Origin: Bacteroides salyersiae WAL 10018 = DSM 18765 = JCM 12988
GTDB taxonomy: Bacteria; Bacteroidota; Bacteroidia; Bacteroidales; Bacteroidaceae
Direction of reading: 5' to 3'
NCBI RefSeq assembly: GCF_000381365.1
Contig: NZ_KB905467.1
Span: 489,604-553,603 of the forward strand
Length of the DNA: 64,000 bases
Within the stretch, counting starts at the first letter, position 1. The number at the start of each line of letters is the position of its first letter. Position numbers and translations under genes: made by a program. A model generated the notes under the pieces. That model had not been told where the DNA came from and did not search any database. It saw only the letters and a program-made list of their open reading frames with translations. Positions 1 through 8,336 of this stretch are shown piece by piece.

Positions 1-525
1 CGTCTTTGTGAAGGAACCCTTCTTGCTATTATCAAAGAAGCGTCTACGGTGATGAAAGAACCGGAGAATTACGGTGCCCGCGCCAACTTGATGTGGTGTG
101 GAACTATTGCCCACAATGGTACATGTGGAGTCGGTTGTGAAGAAGATTGGGCTTCTCACTTTCTGGAGCATGAGATCAGTGCCATTTACAATGTGACTCA
201 TGGTGCCGGCCTTTCCGTAATTTTCCCTGCCTGGATGACTTGGATGACAGAACACAATATGGATAAGATTGTTCAATATGCTGTTCGTGTATGGGGTGTT
301 CCGGAAGCAAATGATAAAAAAGCGGTTGCTTTGGAAGGGATTGCCCGGTTGAGAGCTTTTTTCAAATCCATTGGTTTGCCTGTTACTTTTAGAGAGTTGG
401 GTATTGAGCATCCGGATATTGACCGTCTGGCCGATAGTCTTCATCGAAATAAAGGCGAGTTGGTAGGCAATTATGTGAAGTTGACAAAAGAAGACAGTAA
501 AGAAATCTACCGATTGGCTTTGTAA
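1..525 (+). CDS. Iron-containing alcohol dehydrogenase (butanol dehydrogenase type), 3' part
   Basis: The reading frame is open from base 1 to the TAA at 523-525, so the 5' end lies outside the window. The visible 174 residues are the C-terminal all-helical domain of a group III iron-dependent alcohol dehydrogenase (YqhD/BdhA type). The signature runs through ARANLMWCGT, AHNG, DWASHFLEHE and HGAGLSVIFPAW. The histidines in HFLEHE and THGAG fit the family's metal ligands. Family members reduce aldehydes to alcohols with NAD(P)H in the cytoplasm. The exact substrate cannot be told from this fragment. Confidence 0.9.
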   Translation, partial: RLCEGTLLAIIKEASTVMKEPENYGARANLMWCGTIAHNGTCGVGCEEDWASHFLEHEISAIYNVTHGAGLSVIFPAWMTWMTEHNMDKIVQYAVRVWGVPEANDKKAVALEGIARLRAFFKSIGLPVTFRELGIEHPDIDRLADSLHRNKGELVGNYVKLTKEDSKEIYRLAL

Positions 526-1213
526 GGAAAATACCAATATACGTACTGCCCCGTTACATATATCCTAATTTATCGTTAGGTATATTGTAACCATGTTAAT
601 AACGTATTCTTGTATACGGAGAATAGTTGTTATTGATTATGAAAAAAATATTTATTCTATTGATATATAATAATTTAATAGGCGCAATTTCTATTTTAGA
701 AGTTAGAAAGAACTTTTTGAATTGGAGGGATGCTTTATTTATACTTGTCAATTAAGTAACTTCGTTATTGTCTGTATTGGACATTTCATATTGACAGATT
801 TCTGTTGTTTATATGTAATGTGTTGATTCTTAACAAGTAAAAAGTAATTTTTTATATTACATAAGAGTATGTATTTTTGATTGTGTTAACGATATACTTT
901 TACTATGCAAAAGTGTATATTCTTCATATGGAAAAACATATACCTTTATATGATAAAAATCTATTGTTAATTATCTATGTTAATATGTTAGTGTAAAATG
1001 TGAGAGACAGCATCTTTTTATAAAAAATCCGGTTTGGATAAAGAGTGTATAGAGTAGGAAGGCATTCATTTAGAAAGACAGTGTAGCTGGCGAGAGAACG
1101 TAATAGATGATATATCGAAAAAACTATACCCTAAAAGTTAGATATAAAACTTTTAGGGTATAGTATTATTATAACCAGAGGTATATCAAGATTATCCGAA
1201 GTTATTGGCGTTT
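526..1213. other. AT-rich intergenic stretch between convergent genes
   Basis: About 690 bp that is strongly AT-rich with no credible ORF. The only structure I see is the terminator hairpin at 1123-1164 near its right end. Nothing resembles an RNA gene or insertion sequence. Confidence 0.6.
1123..1164 (-). terminator. Intrinsic terminator of the TonB/beta-helix lipoprotein operon
   Basis: A perfect 17-bp inverted repeat (1123-1139 and 1148-1164) with an 8-nt loop. On the minus strand it is followed by a T run (AAAAAA at about 1117-1123 on the plus strand). It lies 50 bp past the stop of the lipoprotein gene. Confidence 0.85.
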
Positions 1214-2602
1214 TTATTTTGTACCGTACGCACCAAAGTGAGCCTGTACGGCTGGTGAGGTATATGTTTTTCCACCTACGCTTAGTCCGGTCGTACTGAA
1301 GTATGGAGCTGCAAAAGTCTCGGAAGCGGAAGCTGCACCCGACAATACGGGAGAACCGGATTGTACATGGAAATCCCAATTGTCATTGTAATCGTACGAA
1401 GTAAGTTTTGTGCTATTGATGTCAAAATTCACAAACTTCGGATCTTTGGAATCTGTTTGGGTAGCGATGATGCTGTGGGCATCGACAACGCCTTGATAGT
1501 AGCTTTTGTGTGCATAATTGTAGCCTTCCCAAGCATAGGCTACGCCACTCTCTTTTTCGCCGTTGAATACGATATCACTTTTTTGATTGCCTGAAGCATA
1601 GTAATTGTAATCGATGACAGAAGCTGAGGCATAACCCTCTTCCGGATCGTTGGGCAGATTGTAAGAAGGAGTTTGAGCACGGAACTTACAGTTTACCATT
1701 AGATTGTTGAATACATTGGCCAAAACATTCTTTTCTGCATATACACAACCGCCTTTTTCTCCGTCGCGGCGCCATCCTGCATTTATGATAGTATTGTTGT
1801 AAGCTTGTATTTTGGCCTGTTTTCGTGTTTCGCTCTGACCGGAACTCGACAGTTTCAAACCATTGGTGTTAGGACTGAACATTACATTGCCCGCTACATC
1901 TGCTACACAACCACATTTTACATTTACAGCTTCAGCACCATCAAAACCGTTGGCAGCAAAGATGTTGTTGGCAATAATGGCGTTACCTCCCATCATGTAG
2001 ATACCGTCCGACCAGCCGTTGCGCAGGATGGAGTTGGTGATGACATAACGTCCGTTTATATTATTTGTTGTAATTTGCGGATATGCATCGTCACCGGCAG
2101 TGTATTCTTCTCTGTTGGCTGCAGGAGAACCTGTTATTACTTGCCCACCGGTATATTCGATGATGGTATGGTCAATCAGCATCTCTGCGCAATTGGCTGT
2201 TGCCACGATACCACCCCACATGGCATCTTCGTTGAAAATATTATTGTGTGTACGTAGTTCTTCGGCTATGGAGAAACGTATAGGGTTTGTAATTGTACCT
2301 TTACAATAAAGGTTGCCGTCAACGGTAAATTCGATGGGGGCGTGATTGGCTCCTACACCATCCGTGCTGAATATAACCTGTACCCCTTCTTCGATGGTTA
2401 GTGATTTGCCGGCAGGTACGGTGAGGTGTCCCGTTACGTTGATGGTTGAATGGGCTTCCCAGATACCTTCCACTTCTCCTGATACGTTTTCGGTTGTTCC
2501 CTGTTCCTCATCATTATTGCCTTTGATATCATTGTCGTCGCTACAGGCAGTCCAGGTCATAGCCATCAGGACTGCATAAATAAAATAATGTTTTAGTTTC
2601 AT
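1214..2602 (-). CDS. Surface lipoprotein with right-handed parallel beta-helix
   Basis: 462 residues. It starts with a lipoprotein signal peptide whose lipobox ends TWTAC, followed directly by SDDND, an acidic stretch typical of Bacteroides lipoproteins sent to the cell surface. The body is rich in short repeats with N/I/G ladders (NSILRNG, NNIFAANG, GNVMFSPN, NNTIINAG, NNLMVN), the pattern of a pectate-lyase-like parallel beta-helix. I see no catalytic motif of a known polysaccharide lyase. It follows the TonB receptor with a 76-bp gap on the same strand and probably serves as its surface partner, in the position a SusD-type protein has elsewhere. The ligand is unknown. Confidence 0.8.
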   Translation of the reverse strand: MKLKHYFIYAVLMAMTWTACSDDNDIKGNNDEEQGTTENVSGEVEGIWEAHSTINVTGHLTVPAGKSLTIEEGVQVIFSTDGVGANHAPIEFTVDGNLYCKGTITNPIRFSIAEELRTHNNIFNEDAMWGGIVATANCAEMLIDHTIIEYTGGQVITGSPAANREEYTAGDDAYPQITTNNINGRYVITNSILRNGWSDGIYMMGGNAIIANNIFAANGFDGAEAVNVKCGCVADVAGNVMFSPNTNGLKLSSSGQSETRKQAKIQAYNNTIINAGWRRDGEKGGCVYAEKNVLANVFNNLMVNCKFRAQTPSYNLPNDPEEGYASASVIDYNYYASGNQKSDIVFNGEKESGVAYAWEGYNYAHKSYYQGVVDAHSIIATQTDSKDPKFVNFDINSTKLTSYDYNDNWDFHVQSGSPVLSGAASASETFAAPYFSTTGLSVGGKTYTSPAVQAHFGAYGTK

Positions 2603-2678
2603 AATTGAATGAATATTGGTTAATGAGTAATTTTTTAATAATGGATAATGAGTGTTTAATCTGTTTTGGGGTGAAAAG

Positions 2679-5333
2679 TCAGAGCCTGAAACGTGCTCCG
2701 ATCATCAGTGACTGTCCATGCCATGATTTACGTTCCACCAGATTACTGTTATCACGTTCGCTATCTACATTTGCGGTACGTTCGCTTTGGTGTACATAGC
2801 GTAATACCGGTATGTTGAGTAAGTTAGATGCTTTCAGGAAAAGACAGAAACCACGTGGCAGTGTTTTTTCAATTGAAGCATCCAGTTGAGTATATCCTTT
2901 TTCCCAGATATCGTTGTCTGCCCAATTGGAGATATCACTTAATCGTTTGCCGGTGTATCCCATGGCTAACTGTCCTTCCCATCCGTGTTTGCTGTCTTTC
3001 AATAGAAAAGAGATATTGGCTACATGAGCTGCTTGTCCGAATAAAGGGCGTGATTGGGTGGTGGTAGTTACTTCCGACCCCTGCATTACACGTTTTTCTG
3101 TTGTTATTTTAGAATAGGTATAGGTGTAGTTGGCTTTGATACCCAGCCAGTTGAAGTATTTTAAAATATCCACTTCCAATCCCCAATTGTTGGCCGTACC
3201 AAAATTCATTGGTTTGTAATAGGTATCCTGCCCTTCATTGAGTAGACCATATTCGATCGGGTCTTTGATATTTTTATAGAACAGTCCTACCATGAGTTGT
3301 TCGGATGATCGGGGAAAGAATTCATAACGCAGGTCGATATTATCAGCTACGGTATGCTTTAGCTCGGGATTTCCCTTCTCCTTATAGTCTTCATTGATGA
3401 TGGAGTAGGGTACGATTTCAAAAAAACTGGGACGGTTGATGGCCCGTGCATAGGAGAAACGCAGGTTTCCATTGGAATGTATTGCATATTTGGCATGAAA
3501 GCTGGGTAATATGTCGGTATAGCGTTGGTTACCTTCGGGAGCGGCGTTTTCCGTAGGAAACTTTAAAGTATATCCTTGATCGGTATGTTCTATACGTACG
3601 CCGGCAATAAGTTCCCATTGACTGATTGTATATTTCACCATACCATATCCGGCCCCGACTTTTTCAGTTGCATCATAGTTTAACGGGTCGCTGATATTTC
3701 CGTAAGCACGTGGCGTGAACTGTATTTCATCAAAGTTATGCCAGTCTTTGTCGATATATTGCGGATTACCCGAACCTGTAGCGGAGTTGAATGTATATTC
3801 ATTAAAAAAACTGTCACGTTTCTTGTCACGATACATACCTCCGGCCAAGAAATCCAATACGCTGTTGCTGCCGGTTTTCCATTTATAAGAGAGGTCGATA
3901 TATCCTGCGAGGTCTTTGTCTGAGTTGTGCTCCCAACGGCGTGTAGCTGCACCGGAGGATGCTACGTGCGAACCGATGAGGAATATTTCGGCATTGTCCG
4001 GGGTTTCATTGTACGCTTTTGAGTAGACAGCCGACCAGTTCAGCTTCAATGTGCCATCATTCAAAAAGAGATGTTCTCCCCTCAACGTAGAGTTGTATAT
4101 GTATTGATGAACCCATTTCATCCGGATGGCACGGTCTTGATCGTCTGAGCCATCACGTACTTCGGCTTCGTCCATATCCATATAGCCGTTGTACCAGGTC
4201 AGTTTATGATTGCGGTTAAAGTCATAGTCGAGATTGGCATGCGCGCCGATACGGGTCTGTTGTGTGGAGTAATTCCTGTATTCGATGCCGTTACGCGTTT
4301 TCCCCGGTTGATAATAAAGTTCGCTTTCTTTTCCGCGATAGGTATTTAGGTAACTTCCAGCCAGCATAATACCTAACCGTTCGTTGAAAAAACGATCTCC
4401 GTAGGAGAGGCCGGCAGTAAGGTCGGGTAACGGACGTTTCCATGTCATATGGAGATTGTCGGTAGTGAAATCCTTCATGGTGACTTTATAGTTTTTGGGA
4501 AATCCTGCCGCTTCATAAGGAGATTTTGAAGAAATGTCATTATGAGCAAACGATTGGAAGTCTCGCCCGAGGTACATTGCATTGTACCCTGTGGAAAGAT
4601 TGACCGTGAACTGACGTTCCGACGGAGCGTCTTTCATTACAAGGTTGACAGCTCCGCCGATTCCGTCGCCTTCAAGGTTGGCGGTGAGTGATTTGGTCAC
4701 TTCCAGACGGTCGAGCATTTCTGAAGGAAAAATATCAAGTGGTACAAAGCGGTTTTTATTATCCGGACTCGGTATTTTTACTCCGTTTACTAACGTATAG
4801 TTATATCGTTTGTCCATCCCCCGAAGGATGGCATATTGTCCTTCTCCGCTGCTATTACGTTCAATGGTTACTCCCGACATACGCTGTATGACATTGGCTA
4901 CCGTAATATCCGGAGAGAGTTCGATGGCTTTTGCGCTCATTACATTCACCACGTTCATTGCCTGTTTTTCAATGGCACGTGCTCCGACTTCGGTGCGTCC
5001 CGGATTACGGGCAGTGATAGTGACACCTTCCAGTAGAATGTCATCGCTATCTAATGGGATTTCTATTTCCGAGTCTTTTTGTTCTATCTGGAGTTCATAA
5101 CGCTTATAGCCTACATATGTACATATGATTGTAAATTTCTCATGGGGTACTGAAAGGTTGAAACTTCCATCCAGTCCACTGACTACACCTTTTGTAGGGT
5201 TTTCTTTTACTATGATGGAGGCTCCGATAATTTCCTCCCCTGTTTTTGAATCTCTGATTTTACCTTTAATTTCTCTGGCATTTGCACCAAACGATAATAG
5301 TAGGAGTAAACTGATAGCTGCTTTTAATTTCAT
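2679..5333 (-). CDS. TonB-dependent outer-membrane receptor
   Basis: 884 residues. A signal peptide (cleavage near FGANA-RE) precedes an N-terminal carboxypeptidase-regulatory-like beta domain (about 20-105: IKGKIRDSKTGEEIIGASI, GLDGSFNLSV). A plug domain follows (about 115-240: NVIQRMSGV, LRGMDKRY, DGIGGAVNLVMKDAP), then a 22-strand barrel ending in a C-terminal phenylalanine-rich strand (SLMIGARFRL). The domain set is that of Bacteroidetes receptors that import large ligands using TonB energy. No SusD gene is next to it; the partner is a beta-helix lipoprotein downstream, and a secreted phosphatase is divergent. Its promoter carries an 11-bp-phased operator array (5382-5410), which suggests control by an OmpR/PhoB-type regulator. 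Confidence 0.92.
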   Translation of the reverse strand: MKLKAAISLLLLLSFGANAREIKGKIRDSKTGEEIIGASIIVKENPTKGVVSGLDGSFNLSVPHEKFTIICTYVGYKRYELQIEQKDSEIEIPLDSDDILLEGVTITARNPGRTEVGARAIEKQAMNVVNVMSAKAIELSPDITVANVIQRMSGVTIERNSSGEGQYAILRGMDKRYNYTLVNGVKIPSPDNKNRFVPLDIFPSEMLDRLEVTKSLTANLEGDGIGGAVNLVMKDAPSERQFTVNLSTGYNAMYLGRDFQSFAHNDISSKSPYEAAGFPKNYKVTMKDFTTDNLHMTWKRPLPDLTAGLSYGDRFFNERLGIMLAGSYLNTYRGKESELYYQPGKTRNGIEYRNYSTQQTRIGAHANLDYDFNRNHKLTWYNGYMDMDEAEVRDGSDDQDRAIRMKWVHQYIYNSTLRGEHLFLNDGTLKLNWSAVYSKAYNETPDNAEIFLIGSHVASSGAATRRWEHNSDKDLAGYIDLSYKWKTGSNSVLDFLAGGMYRDKKRDSFFNEYTFNSATGSGNPQYIDKDWHNFDEIQFTPRAYGNISDPLNYDATEKVGAGYGMVKYTISQWELIAGVRIEHTDQGYTLKFPTENAAPEGNQRYTDILPSFHAKYAIHSNGNLRFSYARAINRPSFFEIVPYSIINEDYKEKGNPELKHTVADNIDLRYEFFPRSSEQLMVGLFYKNIKDPIEYGLLNEGQDTYYKPMNFGTANNWGLEVDILKYFNWLGIKANYTYTYSKITTEKRVMQGSEVTTTTQSRPLFGQAAHVANISFLLKDSKHGWEGQLAMGYTGKRLSDISNWADNDIWEKGYTQLDASIEKTLPRGFCLFLKASNLLNIPVLRYVHQSERTANVDSERDNSNLVERKSWHGQSLMIGARFRL

Positions 5334-5363
5334 AAAGAATGTTTAACCTTTGTTTTTCCGGTG

Positions 5364-5410
5364 CAAAAGTAGAGGGCATGAATTTCATCACTGTTGCAGG
5401 AATATTTCAT
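5364..5410 (-). promoter_or_regulatory. TonB receptor promoter with 11-bp-phased operator array
   Basis: On the minus strand a Bacteroides -7 box TACTTTTG lies at 5371-5364. Upstream are three 7-mers at exact 11-bp spacing: ATGAAAT (5410-5404), CTGCAAC (5399-5393), ATGAAAT (5388-5382). The last 7-mer ends 10 bp before the -7 box, the geometry known for PhoB-activated promoters. No -33 TTTG is present. Reading it as a Pho-type box is inference. Confidence 0.45.
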
Positions 5411-5438
5411 TTTTATTACCAAACAGGATGCCGGTATG

Positions 5439-5508
5439 GTGTAATAGAAATGTAATTGTTTTGTCGTTTTTTGGTAAAAGTCATTGCGATGGAAAACCAT
5501 TACCTTTG
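5439..5508 (+). promoter_or_regulatory. Phosphatase promoter with 11-bp-phased operator array
   Basis: Direct repeats with 11-bp phase: GTGTAAT (5439-5445), ATGTAAT (5450-5456), TTGTCGT (5461-5467), and a weaker TGGTAAA (5472-5478). A -7 box TACCTTTG follows at 5501-5508, with no -33 TTTG at the right distance, so the array covers the place where -33 would be. This layout is typical of a promoter that depends on an OmpR/PhoB-family activator. Confidence 0.45.
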
Positions 5509-5540
5509 CAGCGTTTTCAATAATATATTATATTAAAAGT

Positions 5541-6476
5541 ATGAAAATTAGAAATCTATTTTTTCTTGCCCTGTTGATTATAAGTAATTGGGCTGGTGCT
5601 CAGATCACCGATTATTCTGTCTTTGAGGATAAATTGAATTTTTACGTAGCCAATGATTTGGGACGTAACGGATATTACGATCAGAAACCTATTGCTGAAT
5701 TAATGGGGATAATGGCCGAAGAGGTAGGTCCTGAATTTATTCTTGCTACGGGTGATGTACATCATTTTGAGGGGGTACAAAGTGTGAATGATCCTTTGTG
5801 GATGACAAATTATGAACTTATTTACTCGCATCCAGAATTAATGATAGACTGGTTTCCTCTGTTGGGTAATCACGAATATCGTGGTAATACGCAGGCAGTA
5901 TTGGATTATAGTAAGGTGAGTCGCCGTTGGGAGATGCCTGCCCGTTATTATACTAAGACATTTGAAGAAAAAGGGACTACATTGCGTGTGGTTTGGGTAG
6001 ATACGGCTCCGATGATCGATAAGTATCGTCAGGACAGTGAGCAATATCCTGATGCTTGTAAGCAGGATTATCAGAAACAACTGGCATGGATAGACTCTGT
6101 ATTGACTGTTGCCAGTGAGGACTGGGTGATCGTAGCCGGACATCATCCCATTTATGCGGAGACTTCGAAGTCGGATAGCGAACGCATTGATATGCAGGCG
6201 CGTCTTGATCCGGTTCTTCAAAAACATAAAGTAGACATGTACATTTGCGGACATATCCACAATTTCCAACATATACGTGTCCCGGGAAGCAATATTGATT
6301 ATGTCACTAATTCGGCTGGTTCATTGGCGCGTAAAGTGAAGCCGATTGAAGGAACGGTTTTCTGTAGTTCTGATCCGGGCTTTTCTATTGTTACGGTTAG
6401 TTCAGAGAAACTGGAATTGCGCATGATTGATAAGAAAGGTAACGTATTGCATACGGTGACCAGGCAAAGAAAATAA
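5541..6476 (+). CDS. Secreted purple-acid-phosphatase-like metallophosphoesterase
   Basis: 311 residues from the ATG at 5541; this start gives a clean signal peptide (MKIRNLFFLALLIISNWAGA-Q), while the longer frame opens with a TTG inside the promoter. Metal-binding motifs of the calcineurin-like fold are present: ATGDVHH, LLGNHEY, AGHHP and GHIHNFQH. The first motif is changed (VANDLGRNGYY replaces the usual GDxG). The closest family is the small tartrate-resistant (type 5) acid phosphatases, which cleave phosphomonoesters outside the cytoplasm. It is divergent from the TonB receptor and shares the regulatory region, so a role in freeing phosphate from the receptor's ligand is likely but inferred. 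Confidence 0.85.
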   Translation: MKIRNLFFLALLIISNWAGAQITDYSVFEDKLNFYVANDLGRNGYYDQKPIAELMGIMAEEVGPEFILATGDVHHFEGVQSVNDPLWMTNYELIYSHPELMIDWFPLLGNHEYRGNTQAVLDYSKVSRRWEMPARYYTKTFEEKGTTLRVVWVDTAPMIDKYRQDSEQYPDACKQDYQKQLAWIDSVLTVASEDWVIVAGHHPIYAETSKSDSERIDMQARLDPVLQKHKVDMYICGHIHNFQHIRVPGSNIDYVTNSAGSLARKVKPIEGTVFCSSDPGFSIVTVSSEKLELRMIDKKGNVLHTVTRQRK

Positions 6477-6488
6477 ATGTTGTCACAT

Positions 6489-6585
6489 CTGTAAATGTTA
6501 CAGTCTGTACCGGAAAAAGATAACGACGTTTAATGGTTTCCATGGATAATAAAGTTTTGGATATAAACATTATTGTCCGTGGGAA
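6489..6585. terminator. Hairpins between convergent genes
   Basis: A short palindrome CTGTAA-ATG-TTACAG (6489-6503) and a longer imperfect hairpin (about 6538-6585: ATGGATAATAA pairing with TTATTGTCCGT), followed on the plus strand by a T-rich run. It lies between the phosphatase and the convergent esterase gene and probably ends transcription of the former. Confidence 0.4.
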
Positions 6586-6626
6586 TTGTTTGTTTTAATA
6601 TTTCCGGAAAAAATCGGCCAAATAGA

Positions 6627-8267
6627 TCAATATGTTATAAGCTTGATAGATTTTGCCAATGGACAATTGGCCTCTTTGAGCCCTTTGGCCAGCATCTTGG
6701 CGTTTAGTTCCGCACCTTTTTTAGAGGTGTGTGTATGGTCATGATTATAGTAAGCGGCGGCTTTTTCCTGTCCCTCCTTATCCAGATAATCGGCCGTGAG
6801 GTTATGCAGATCGATAAACAGGGCGCCGGTTTGTTCGGCCACTTCCCGCATCCATATTCCATATGTATCGTTCCGTCGTTCTATTTTTCCGTTTTTCCAT
6901 CGGTTGCGTGGAGTTAGACTTACCAGAACAGGGATACCTCCTTTTTCGCGCACATCGCCTACGAATTTGCGAAGGTACCATCCGAAGGAGTAGACGACTT
7001 TGTATTTTCGGGTTGCTTCCATCCGGTAAACATGACTGGTGTCTGCTGTTCCACGGATTACTCCCCGCGCTTTTTTTGTGTTTATATCTCCTATGTCGTT
7101 ATGTCCGAACTGGATAAATACATAATCTCCCGGTTGTATGCTGTTGTATACCCTGTCCCAGTGTCCTTCGTCAAGATAAGTACGGGTACTGCGGCCGGCA
7201 ACAGCACAATTCATGAGTGTAACTTTTGTAGTGTCGAAAGCACAGCCGGCTACGCTTCCCAATCCCCACATACCATCCTCTTCTTTATCGGCATTCTTTA
7301 CGGTAGAGTCTCCGGTAAAGAAAATAACAGGTTTGCCTTTCTTACGTTTTAATCCATTTACAACAGGCGTCTGCAATGGCTTGAGGTACTTTTTTAATTC
7401 CAGTTTTTTACAGGATGCGATACCTTCGGCAGCCGATCCGGCATTGATTTGTGCACCGAACTCGCTGGTATGTATCTTATCGAGGTAAAACATGTAATTG
7501 ACTTTCTCCCTACCGAAACGTTCGAACTTATTTGCTGTGATATCTTCAAGATCGATGAACGGTACTTTCTGCTCTTTGCATATTGCTTTTATCCAGGGAG
7601 TGAAAGAGTCGTCTTTTCGTACGATGCGTTTTCCATCGGCTGTCCAGGCATTGCGCGGAGTGAGCGATAAGAGTACGGGATTGGCACCGGCAGCTCTGGT
7701 GTCGGCTATGAAGCGGCGCATGTATTCACCATAGCTGTATACGGTTTCCCGGATATCGGTTTCTTTGATGGTGACAAGTAGGGAGTCTTTACCTGTTCCC
7801 GGTATACTGGCACGTGCTCTTCCTTCGTCAAAAGGGCCATTGTCATTATGTCCAAGTTCAACGATTACCCAGTCTCCGGGCTTTAATCCTTTACGCACAT
7901 CCGGCCATAAACGGTTATAAAAGGTGCGGCTGCTTGTACCTCCTAATGCATGATTTTCTACGGTTATGCGGTTTTCATCAAAATATTGTCCTACGAAATA
8001 TCCCCATCCCCATTGTCCGTTGTTGCCGTTGCCAAGTGTGCCGGTACGCATGGTAGAGTTTCCTACCAGAAACAATACAGGGTTGTTTCCTTTGCGTGAA
8101 GAACCGGCTTTCGGTCTTACCGTGTTCGCTTTGTTCAGGCTGTCTAATGTAAGGTCGGTGACTTTGTTTACGTCGACCATTCCCCGGGGGATTTGAGTGG
8201 ATTGGTTCTGTGCGGTTAAAACTCCTGCCCATATGCAGGCAACGACTGTAAATATGTGTTTTCTCAT
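6627..8267 (-). CDS. Double-domain rhamnogalacturonan acetylesterase-like SGNH hydrolase
   Basis: 546 residues from the ATG at 8267 (the longer frame starts with TTG and puts 12 residues before the signal peptide). A signal peptide ends at VLTA-Q. Two SGNH/GDSL domains follow in tandem. Domain 1 (about 60-290) has GNSTM, GGTSSRTF, ELGHND and DKIHTSE. Domain 2 (about 300-535) has GDSTV, AGRSTRTY, QFGHND and a DHTHTS end. The serine, the GHND block and the Asp-x-x-His pair are kept in both; domain 1 has Asn in place of Asp in the first block. Members of this family (CE12-like) remove acetyl groups from pectin. Secreted or periplasmic; no other pectin genes are adjacent. Confidence 0.85.
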   Translation of the reverse strand: MRKHIFTVVACIWAGVLTAQNQSTQIPRGMVDVNKVTDLTLDSLNKANTVRPKAGSSRKGNNPVLFLVGNSTMRTGTLGNGNNGQWGWGYFVGQYFDENRITVENHALGGTSSRTFYNRLWPDVRKGLKPGDWVIVELGHNDNGPFDEGRARASIPGTGKDSLLVTIKETDIRETVYSYGEYMRRFIADTRAAGANPVLLSLTPRNAWTADGKRIVRKDDSFTPWIKAICKEQKVPFIDLEDITANKFERFGREKVNYMFYLDKIHTSEFGAQINAGSAAEGIASCKKLELKKYLKPLQTPVVNGLKRKKGKPVIFFTGDSTVKNADKEEDGMWGLGSVAGCAFDTTKVTLMNCAVAGRSTRTYLDEGHWDRVYNSIQPGDYVFIQFGHNDIGDINTKKARGVIRGTADTSHVYRMEATRKYKVVYSFGWYLRKFVGDVREKGGIPVLVSLTPRNRWKNGKIERRNDTYGIWMREVAEQTGALFIDLHNLTADYLDKEGQEKAAAYYNHDHTHTSKKGAELNAKMLAKGLKEANCPLAKSIKLITY

Positions 8268-8302
8268 GTGAGTGGTGGTGTTATGTAATTCTTGGTATAA
8301 CA

Positions 8303-8333
8303 AAGAAAGGCAACCTGTTCAGCTGCCTTTCTT
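8303..8333 (-). terminator. Intrinsic terminator after RNase G gene
   Basis: Hairpin AAGAAAGGCA / TGCCTTTCTT (8303-8312, 8324-8333) directly past the stop codon of the RNase G gene on the minus strand, and just upstream of the esterase gene start. Confidence 0.6.
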
Positions 8334-8336
8334 CTA

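Noticed and set aside
6480..6510. TGT-rich motifs after the phosphatase gene as a further Pho-type array
   Set aside because: The units are not at 11-bp spacing and form a palindrome at the gene end instead.
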